Made by a program: the position numbers and the translations under genes
DNA from: an uncultured Lachnospiraceae bacterium
Lineage (GTDB): Bacteria; Bacillota; Clostridia; Lachnospirales; Lachnospiraceae
DNA: 13,499 nucleotides
Assembly: GCA_934418125.1 (NCBI GenBank)
Contig: CAKRWT010000051.1
Coordinates: 1-13,499, forward strand
Reading direction: 5' to 3'
The notes under the pieces: generated by a model
Seen by the model: the letters and a program-made list of their open reading frames with translations, nothing else
Databases searched by the model: none
What the model was told of the DNA's origin: nothing
Part shown: positions 1 through 5,556 of the stretch, piece by piece
Numbering within the stretch: position 1 is the stretch's first letter
Layout: each line of letters starts with the position of its first letter

Positions 1-1
1 T

Positions 2-172
2 GAATTTTACCCCTATGTATTCTTAGGAAAAAGAGTAATGCAGGGTGATTTTGTTCATCTGTCGGGGAAATTGGAAAACCCCTTTCTTTCATTTCTTTGT
101 CTGGGATTCTATTTCTTGATTATTGCAGGAAATTTTCTAATGCTTCTGGAATGTATTACCCATTTTTCATAA
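2..172 (+). CDS. C-terminal end of an unidentified membrane protein (partial)
   Basis: An open frame enters from the left edge and runs 56 codons to a TAA at 170-172. The last 30 or so residues are strongly hydrophobic (FLSFLCLGFYFLIIAGN and onwards) and look like a transmembrane helix close to the C-terminus, preceded by a more polar stretch. I do not recognise the family. The gene would be convergent with the serine resolvase at 192-860, with only 19 bases between their stop codons. That tight tail-to-tail packing supports a real gene end. The minus strand here has several stops in every frame. A 56-codon open frame can occur by chance, so confidence is moderate. Confidence 0.42.
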   Translation, partial: EFYPYVFLGKRVMQGDFVHLSGKLENPFLSFLCLGFYFLIIAGNFLMLLECITHFS

Positions 173-191
173 CGTTATCGTTTTGTGGTAA

Positions 192-860
192 TCACTTTAC
201 AATCGGAGTGCTTTCAGAATTGGAAATCTGTGTTTCATACTCCTTTATCCTTCGGTAAAAGGTGTTGGGTTTTAGGTTTAACTTTGTCATGGCTTGCTTG
301 GCTGTTATCTCATGGGATTTCCATTGGGAATAAACTGTATGGAACTGAATTTCATTGACATAGATTGCTTTCCTCCCAAACTGCACACCCTTTTTCTGTG
401 CTTCAATAATTCCCTCTGCCTGTCTCTTGGCTCGTTTTTCAAGTTCCTGTTGCGCCATTGTGGAATATACCTCAATTAGCAGGTTTGATACCATATCCAT
501 AACCCATTTATTTTCCTGACTTATATCTACTAGCGTTGTAGGTATTTCCAAGATTCTGGTATATATCCCATGCTCCTTGTACCATTGTAATTCTTTCTTG
601 ATACTTTCCTTATCTCTCCCCAACCGATCCATTTCTTCAAAGACCACTTCCACCATCTCACTGTTTTCATTGGCTTTCGCTACATGTGCAAGAATTACTT
701 TCATTGCATTGTATCCCTCTCTGTCAAAGGTCTTTCCTGTCATCTTGTCCCTGAATATGTTCGCTTCCGGAATATCAGGTCTGAACGTTTTTATGGCTGT
801 GTCCTGACGCTCTAAATTTTGTTCTTTGCTTGATACTCTCTCGTACGCATAGGTAATCAT
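192..860 (-). CDS. Small serine recombinase (resolvase/invertase family)
   Basis: This 222-residue protein has the standard layout of small resolvase/invertase enzymes. The N-terminal catalytic domain opens with YERVSSKEQN, where Ser10 is the expected nucleophile and Arg8 an active-site arginine. The DRLGR motif at 78-82 is the second conserved active-site segment. The long helix around 120-150 ends in the family-typical EKRAKRQAEGI. A C-terminal helix-turn-helix lies at about 184-208. It is a little longer than the usual 180-200 residues but far shorter than large serine integrases, so resolution of multimers or cointegrates, or inversion of a segment, is more likely than integration of the whole element. 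The start is well placed: AGAGGAGG lies about 9 bases upstream. It is 79 bases downstream of the restriction-modification gene on the same strand. The DNA substrate cannot be told from the sequence. Confidence 0.9.
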   Translation of the reverse strand: MITYAYERVSSKEQNLERQDTAIKTFRPDIPEANIFRDKMTGKTFDREGYNAMKVILAHVAKANENSEMVEVVFEEMDRLGRDKESIKKELQWYKEHGIYTRILEIPTTLVDISQENKWVMDMVSNLLIEVYSTMAQQELEKRAKRQAEGIIEAQKKGVQFGRKAIYVNEIQFHTVYSQWKSHEITAKQAMTKLNLKPNTFYRRIKEYETQISNSESTPIVK

Positions 861-890
861 AGTGTATAACCTCCTCTTATTATTAAGAAA

Positions 891-915
891 GGGAAAGACT
901 TTCTTTGCCTTTCCC
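891..915 (-). terminator. Possible weak terminator between the restriction gene and the resolvase
   Basis: On the minus strand GGGAAAG and CTTTCCC can pair across an 11-base loop, followed by TTTCTTAATAA. It sits just after the stop of the 690-residue enzyme and before the ribosome binding site of the resolvase. The stem is short and the T-run is interrupted, so it may only attenuate transcription. Confidence 0.35.
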
Positions 916-939
916 CTCTGTTTACTCCATTAGTTCCAT

Positions 940-3012
940 TTATTGTATGTTATTCACCATTTTATTAATGTAATTTGCTTGAACATCTTCTTTTGTAAGT
1001 TTTAACTTTGCTTGACTAGATTTCAACTGTGGTGTTATGGGTTTAATTATATTTTCTATAAACTCAATTTCTGTATTATCCAATCCATAATAACTGTACA
1101 ACTCTTTATCTGTCCATTGTTTTGTAAAATCCATCAAGGGCACATATCTAAATCTATCTGGTGTTAACCCGATTCCAAATAATGTTTGCAAAATCAGGAA
1201 TCGCACAAACTTTGTTTCTAAGTATGTTTTAATGTTATTCGCATATTCTTCTTTATTTATGCCACTAACAACCATGTATGATGCATTACATATCTGCCCC
1301 GGCTTTAATACTCGGATTGAAGACAATATACCATATTTGAAAGTTTTATCCGGCTCAACTGCATGGTCTGTAACAACACGAGTAAAAGCAACTTTATATG
1401 TATCACAATGTTCAGGTTGTGATACAAATTCAACATAAGATTCCCCTTTAGGTGTTATAAGTTCAATTTCTTTATTGTTTGTTCTCACTACATTTCCTTC
1501 AAAGTCTGTACCTAAATTCCATAAATTCTTATATACGTAATCCGATAAATAATCAGTTGATTTTTTCTTTATTTTGCTGATTATTGTATCTCCGACATAA
1601 TGTCTAGGAATTATATCATCTGAATTAAATTCTCTCATATTAGTATATACTTTGCCATTTACAGTTGTAAATTGTGTATCGCCATGATACTCCTTATCAA
1701 ATAAAAAGTAACTAACTCCACCAGCAATACTTCTACCACCAAAAATATCTTTGGCATTCATGTAATCCACCATTTTTTCCAAATTTCTATTATCCAATAA
1801 TGAATGTCTAACATTATCGAATGTTTTCAAATTACCTGCAATCCATTTTGTTGGTGTTATCATGCATAATATTCTATTGGTTACATTTACTCCATTGACA
1901 ATAAAACTATCAAACAATGCCTTCCCTCCACTTTCATTTAAACCACTGTATGTACTTTCTTGGTAGGGTGGGTTTCCTATTACGACGTCGAATTTCATAT
2001 CTCTTTCAAACTCCTTATTTAATATATCCCTTATATCATTTTGACTTCCATCTGGTCTTGTTCCCATATTAATGCCTTTTAATTTATTGATATAGTTCGG
2101 AATAATCTTTATGTTTCTATCCTCACCAAATAGTTTCTTAGTTGTTCTGGTAAGTGATACCTGACTTAACGCTATACCGAAAATCTGATTTTTTAAGATA
2201 TGATTTGAACGCTCTATGTTATTTGGAAATTCTGATTGTATTGTTTCATTATCCATTAATCTATCATATATTTCCCTTAAGTATTCTCCACCTTTACATG
2301 CAGGGTCTAGGAATTTTGTATTGCTATTCCAAACATCCTCTGGTAACATATCAACCATAGCTTTTACAATTTTATCTGGTGTAACTATTTCCGGTATTCT
2401 TGCCATACCATTTTGTAAATCTTCTACTACAGAATATTCATTGATAACAGAAGTAACTTGAAGACTTTCCTTTTCTGGTATATCATCAAAAACCTTAAAT
2501 CCTATCACTGTGATAAGTGCTTTAATCTGATTTACCTTGTCTCTGTATGCGTTGATATTGGCTCCACCATTGTTTTGCCCCCTGCCATTCAAATTATTTT
2601 CATCTGGTATTTCCCAAATAAAAATGCTTTCTAAGGCATTTAACTCTGTTGAACCCCATGTATCAGATTTGTTGGTTACAACTATTACCCAATTCCACTT
2701 ATCTCTATATGGTTCTGTTTTACTTTTATCATGCTCTCTTAATCTTGCTAAAGCTGATTCACCATTACTACGTTTTAATGCCTGTCCTACATAAACAACC
2801 TCATGCCCCTCTTCATATCCAAATAGAAAATATATAGAATTATACCGAAGTTCCTCATCGTAAAATTTTGAATTAAGGTCTTTTCTTGAAAAGCTGAATG
2901 CGATTGTTCCCCAATCATTGTTATCAAACTTAAAAGCCCCTATATGCTCCTTTATAGGTTGTGATTTTATATTTATTGTACTGGGCTTTTCCACTGTTCC
3001 ACTTTTTGACAT
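940..3012 (-). CDS. GIY-YIG nuclease fused to an N6-adenine methyltransferase (putative single-chain restriction-modification enzyme)
   Basis: This 690-residue protein combines a nuclease and a methyltransferase. Residues about 58-150 look like a GIY-YIG domain: SIYFL at 59-63 (GIY strand), VYVGQA at 73-78 (YIG strand), LARLREH at 88-94 with the expected arginine, a glutamate around 122-128 (ELNALES), and an asparagine-rich QNNGGAN near 147. Residues about 205-400 are a class I SAM-dependent methyltransferase with motif I FLDPACKGGEYL at 234-245 and catalytic motif IV NPPY at 347-350, typical of adenine-N6 enzymes of the Eco57I/type IIG style. The remaining 290 residues are probably the target-recognition part and include the FRYVPLMDF segment seen in this family. 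Having both activities in one chain suggests a self-contained restriction-modification enzyme. The alternative is a methyltransferase with a nuclease-like accessory domain. AGGAGG lies about 8 bases before the ATG. No separate specificity or control gene is visible nearby. Specificity is unknown. Confidence 0.85.
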   Translation of the reverse strand: MSKSGTVEKPSTINIKSQPIKEHIGAFKFDNNDWGTIAFSFSRKDLNSKFYDEELRYNSIYFLFGYEEGHEVVYVGQALKRSNGESALARLREHDKSKTEPYRDKWNWVIVVTNKSDTWGSTELNALESIFIWEIPDENNLNGRGQNNGGANINAYRDKVNQIKALITVIGFKVFDDIPEKESLQVTSVINEYSVVEDLQNGMARIPEIVTPDKIVKAMVDMLPEDVWNSNTKFLDPACKGGEYLREIYDRLMDNETIQSEFPNNIERSNHILKNQIFGIALSQVSLTRTTKKLFGEDRNIKIIPNYINKLKGINMGTRPDGSQNDIRDILNKEFERDMKFDVVIGNPPYQESTYSGLNESGGKALFDSFIVNGVNVTNRILCMITPTKWIAGNLKTFDNVRHSLLDNRNLEKMVDYMNAKDIFGGRSIAGGVSYFLFDKEYHGDTQFTTVNGKVYTNMREFNSDDIIPRHYVGDTIISKIKKKSTDYLSDYVYKNLWNLGTDFEGNVVRTNNKEIELITPKGESYVEFVSQPEHCDTYKVAFTRVVTDHAVEPDKTFKYGILSSIRVLKPGQICNASYMVVSGINKEEYANNIKTYLETKFVRFLILQTLFGIGLTPDRFRYVPLMDFTKQWTDKELYSYYGLDNTEIEFIENIIKPITPQLKSSQAKLKLTKEDVQANYINKMVNNIQ

Positions 3013-3153
3013 CTAGGTATCCTCCTGACAATTCAAAATAAATTAAAAATTTTATTTTCCCTTGTTTGTCAAGTATCGGGAGAAGCCTATTCCACATACC
3101 CATACTGTATCCGATAATCTTTACTGCTTCTTCTTAAACCGTGTCAGATGAAA

Positions 3154-3181
3154 TATGTCAAAAATCCTACTTTTTGACATA
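3154..3181. promoter_or_regulatory. Palindromic operator-like site upstream of the restriction-modification gene
   Basis: TATGTCAAAAA and TTTTTGACATA form an 11-bp perfect inverted repeat around a 6-base spacer, 142 bases upstream of the enzyme's start codon. The 12-mer ACTTTTTGACAT from its right arm recurs exactly at 3001-3012, over the enzyme's start codon. A third, imperfect copy (ACTTTTTGAAAT) lies at 3255-3266, and a TGAAATATTTCA palindrome at 3231-3242. Such arrays are typical of binding sites for a dimeric repressor or for autoregulation. No regulator gene is seen next to it. As RNA it could also fold into a hairpin, but it lacks a following T-run. Confidence 0.5.
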
Positions 3182-3284
3182 CTCCTTTTCCACCCATTTT
3201 CCCTGTGTCATATTTCCGATTTCCCTATTTTGAAATATTTCATTTCTAAATTATACTTTTTGAAATATTGGTAGTGGCAGATAT

Positions 3285-3313
3285 GAAAAAAGCAACCCCT
3301 GTGACAGGATTGC
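3285..3313 (-). terminator. Intrinsic terminator after the small membrane peptide gene
   Basis: Reading the minus strand, GCAATCCTG pairs with CAGGGGTTGC (one bulge and one wobble) and is followed by six or more T residues. It begins 10 bases after the stop codon of the 51-codon ORF and would separate that unit from the restriction-modification gene downstream. The region from here to 3012 holds no ORF I can support, only the repeat array and the enzyme's leader. Confidence 0.72.
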
Positions 3314-3323
3314 TTCTTTCTCT

Positions 3324-3479
3324 TTACTCATTGTCTTGGATTATTTTCTGAATGACTTTCCATCCTAGGAAAAGGAACTGCTTCGATATCCAGATTATGT
3401 TACTTATAATAAACACGATACAAGTGATATTAAATATTGTTTGGTTGGCTAATAACTGCATGATATATTCATATTCCAT
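3324..3479 (-). CDS. 51-residue single-span membrane peptide, unidentified
   Basis: This ORF is below the usual length cut-off. It starts MEYEYIMQLLANQ and ends QKIIQDNE, with one hydrophobic segment at about residues 16-39 (IFNITCIVFIISNIIWISK and onwards) and a basic/amphipathic tail containing KVIQKIIQ. GAAGGGAG lies about 9 bases before the ATG, a good ribosome binding site. A hairpin precedes it at 3504-3525 and a terminator follows it at 3285-3313, giving it the look of a real small gene. It follows the 172-residue ORF by 34 bases on the same strand. The shape fits a holin-like or toxin-like peptide or a small membrane accessory protein, but no family is recognised and no antitoxin is evident. 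Confidence 0.6.
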   Translation of the reverse strand: MEYEYIMQLLANQTIFNITCIVFIISNIIWISKQFLFLGWKVIQKIIQDNE

Positions 3480-3503
3480 TGTGGGTTACTCCCTTCATAA
3501 GAA

Positions 3504-3525
3504 ATGACATCCCTTAGGATGCCAT
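3504..3525 (-). promoter_or_regulatory. Hairpin over the stop codon of the 172-residue ORF
   Basis: ATGGCATCC and GGATGTCAT (minus strand) pair over 9 bp with one G-U around a 4-base loop that contains most of the TAA stop. TTTCTT follows, which is a poor T-run, so this may be an mRNA-processing or attenuation hairpin rather than a full terminator. Confidence 0.4.
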
Positions 3526-4032
3526 CTCCTTTTTCTCTTTTGATTCTGTCTGGGTTTCTGTGGTGGACTGCTTTTCTAAGGGTGCTACCTTCAAGTTGTT
3601 TCCCTCAATCTTTAAACCACCACTGATAATTCCCATCTCATACAATGCTTTGATTCTCTCTTCACTAAAACTCGTTCTCTCATATCGGGAAGAAATCACA
3701 TCATATAACTGAGTTCCTTTTTCCTTGTGAGTGCCTGTTACAATGTAAAACAGGTTTACTAAACTATCATTTTCAAACTTAGGAATCAGGGAATTGATGT
3801 GACTCTTTACCATCCAGTTTCTACAATAAAAATTTTCTGTATCTGGAATCAATTCCCCTGTTTCTTCAGATATCGTTAAACCATATACCTCTTCTTTTCC
3901 AGTGAGGATAAGATTTCTTAACTGCTTATCCGTGAACTCAACAATTTCTCCCTTAGGAAGTGAATATGCTTCCCATCCTAACTGACGTGCTCCTAAATAC
4001 AGCTCATTAACCACAATTAACTTTCTACACAT
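3514..4032 (-). CDS. Hypothetical protein of the inserted element (172 residues)
   Basis: I do not recognise this protein. It is soluble, with no signal peptide or membrane segment. The N-terminus (MCRKLIVVNELYLGARQLG) is beta/alpha-like. The middle includes a short acidic loop and FYCRNWMVKSHINSLIPKF. The C-terminal 25 residues are a low-complexity Thr/Gln/Glu/Lys tail. An AGAGG motif lies 8-9 bases upstream of the ATG, and the frame is consistent with coding throughout. It is the first gene inside the element when reading from the interrupted PBP gene. Proteins of this kind occur as accessory proteins of phages, plasmids and integrative elements, but that statement rests on context, not on a motif. 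Confidence 0.72.
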   Translation of the reverse strand: MCRKLIVVNELYLGARQLGWEAYSLPKGEIVEFTDKQLRNLILTGKEEVYGLTISEETGELIPDTENFYCRNWMVKSHINSLIPKFENDSLVNLFYIVTGTHKEKGTQLYDVISSRYERTSFSEERIKALYEMGIISGGLKIEGNNLKVAPLEKQSTTETQTESKEKKEMAS

Positions 4033-4052
4033 AATTTCTACCTCTTCTTTCT

Positions 4053-4066
4053 GTACCCTCTGGTAC
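4053..4066. promoter_or_regulatory. Short inverted repeat upstream of the 172-residue ORF
   Basis: GTACC-CTCT-GGTAC is a 5-bp perfect inverted repeat 20 bases upstream of the start codon, near the likely leader or promoter. It is a possible operator, weakly supported by size. Another AGGAGG sits further upstream at about 4108, with no ATG behind it. Confidence 0.25.
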
Positions 4067-4201
4067 TAAATATTTTGTTTTCGGAGACTCTTTATTTTTC
4101 TTTGTCCTCCTTACATTTAATACCTTAACGCTGGGGAAATGGGGTGTCATTAGGGAGAGTAGCCAAAGATAATTACTGTGGGAAGTGATAGTGCACAGAA
4201 A

Positions 4202-4232
4202 AAGCAGGATGCGTATTTTTCACACCCTGCTT
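4202..4232 (-). terminator. Intrinsic terminator just inside the inserted element
   Basis: On the minus strand AAGCAGGGTG pairs with CATCCTGCTT (one G-U) across an 11-base loop, and the stem runs into TTTTTCTG. It lies about 110 bases beyond the break in the PBP gene. Transcription arriving from the dcw operon would stop here, insulating the element's genes and also cutting off anything that used to follow the PBP gene. Confidence 0.75.
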
Positions 4233-4313
4233 AGCTTTATTGATTTGGTTGGTTTTTTATCTTGGTACTATGGCTTCCTTAATTTTTCCCCTTTTCCCCT
4301 GTTTCCTTACTTC

Positions 4314-5489
4314 CTACCTAATCTTAAAAAAGACGTAGAAACAAAATACTGGGTTACAGGAATTCATCGTCCCCTGCACAAAATCTTCCATCCCATGTCC
4401 CGCTATCTTGTGACACCGGATTCTTCTATCCTCTACCATAATATAGCCAGGACAGTGAAAGGTGTCTGTTGTCTTTACTGCCCCCGACTCCAGTCCTGCT
4501 GCAGCCGTAATAATTTTAAAGGTAGACCCGGGCTCATAGGTATCATTAATACAACGATTTCTCCACATAGCGTTTAATAATTCCTGTCTCTTCTCCTGGG
4601 ACAGGTTCTCACTCTCCTGTTCCTCTGGCAGGGTATAGGGTTCATTCAGGTTAAATTCCGGCACATTGACCATTGCCTTAATCTCCCCATTCTGCGGATT
4701 CATGACTAGAATAGAAACTCCATCCGCCTGCTTGGTTTCCATTGCCTGCAAAGCAAGCTGGGTAGCATAGCTTTGTATATTGATATCCAGACTGGTATAT
4801 AAGTCCTGTCCGTTTACCGGTTCCACCCGCTCTTCTCCGGCAGTCTCTACTTCCACACCTTTTGCATCTGTTACCGTTAAAATCGTTCCCGCTTCTCCCT
4901 GTAAATATTCTTCATAAATAACTTCCAGTCCGATAATCCCCTGATTATCTCCTCCTGTAAAGCCCAACACCGTTGATGCCAGGGAATCATAGGGATAATA
5001 TCTTTTATAATCTTCGTCTACCTTAACCCCATCCAAATCATAAGCCCGTATGACATCTCCTACGCTTTTATCCACGTTGCTTTTGATTTTCTCAATGGAA
5101 GAATACTTTTCTACCCGCTTGCGTACATATTCTTCCGATAAGCCAAGCTCTTCGCATAGGATTTTAATGACCTTTTCCGGCTCAGCAATCTGATTATGAA
5201 TAACGGAAATGGTACACACCGTCTTGTTATCTGCCAGAATCTTCCCCTGGGAGTCTACAATACGTCCTCTTGCTGCTTTGATGCTTCTCTCTCTTTCATG
5301 CAACTGTTTTGCCTTCTCAGTATAGTATTCTGACTGGAATATCATTAAATAGGAAAGTCTCCCTATCAGCCCCATAAAAATAATCATACAGGCAAAAAAG
5401 ATAAACACTGTCTTACTTCTATGATAAGTCTTATGGGTATAGGATGTATCTTCCTCCCCATTCCAGCTCCGCAGGAATCCTTTTTTCAT
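4314..5489 (-). pseudogene. Second class B penicillin-binding protein (SpoVD/FtsI type), interrupted by an inserted element
   Basis: This is a membrane-anchored peptidoglycan transpeptidase that has lost its 3' part. The ORF can be read from 5504, but the ATG at 5489 (sixth residue) is preceded by TGAGG at a 9-base spacing, whereas the first ATG has no ribosome binding site. Counting from the upstream ATG: a membrane anchor lies at about 32-55, the dimerisation region follows, the active-site STFK is at 327-330 and the S-x-N motif (SCN) at 382-384. After NSCNPVF at 387 (base 4344) family similarity stops, and nine unrelated residues lead to a stop at 4314. The KTG motif and about 200 further residues expected for this family are missing, so the product cannot be an active transpeptidase as it stands. 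It follows the intact PBP gene by about 70 bases, the usual tandem arrangement in clostridial dcw clusters. Whether it is SpoVD or FtsI cannot be settled without the C-terminus. Confidence 0.9.
4344..4345. other. Junction between the PBP gene and the inserted element
   Basis: The last base recognisable as PBP coding sequence is about 4344. To the left the sequence becomes AT-richer and belongs to the accessory element that continues past the window start. The position is accurate to a few bases only, because the uninterrupted allele is not available. No terminal inverted repeat or target duplication could be assigned, since the other end lies outside the window. Confidence 0.7.
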
Positions 5490-5496
5490 AGCAGAA

Positions 5497-5544
5497 AACC
5501 TCATAAAAGGTATTAGTATAATCTATTACCGGTTTTATGAGGTT
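5497..5544 (-). promoter_or_regulatory. Long inverted repeat that would sequester the RBS of the second PBP gene
   Basis: AACCTCATAAAA and TTTTATGAGGTT form a 12-bp perfect inverted repeat with a 24-base spacer, in the gap between the two PBP genes. In the mRNA the 3' arm contains the ATGAGG that includes both the first ATG and the GAGG ribosome binding site for the probable start at 5489. There is no T-run, so this is not a simple terminator. It could limit translation of the second PBP or mark an mRNA processing site. Confidence 0.55.
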
Positions 5545-5556
5545 ATTCTTATTCCT

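Noticed and set aside
192..860. The serine recombinase as the integrase of the whole inserted element
   Set aside because: At 222 residues with a simple helix-turn-helix it lacks the large C-terminal domains of serine integrases, and it is not at the visible element end. A resolvase or invertase role fits better.
3013..3060. TTGACA-like -35 box in the leader of the restriction-modification gene
   Set aside because: No -10 hexamer lies at 16-18 bases. The nearest TATTTT is about 26 bases away.
4185..4577. Plus-strand 130-codon frame across the PBP/element junction
   Set aside because: It is antisense to well-supported PBP coding sequence on one side and spans the terminator and foreign junction on the other. 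It has no recognisable domain.
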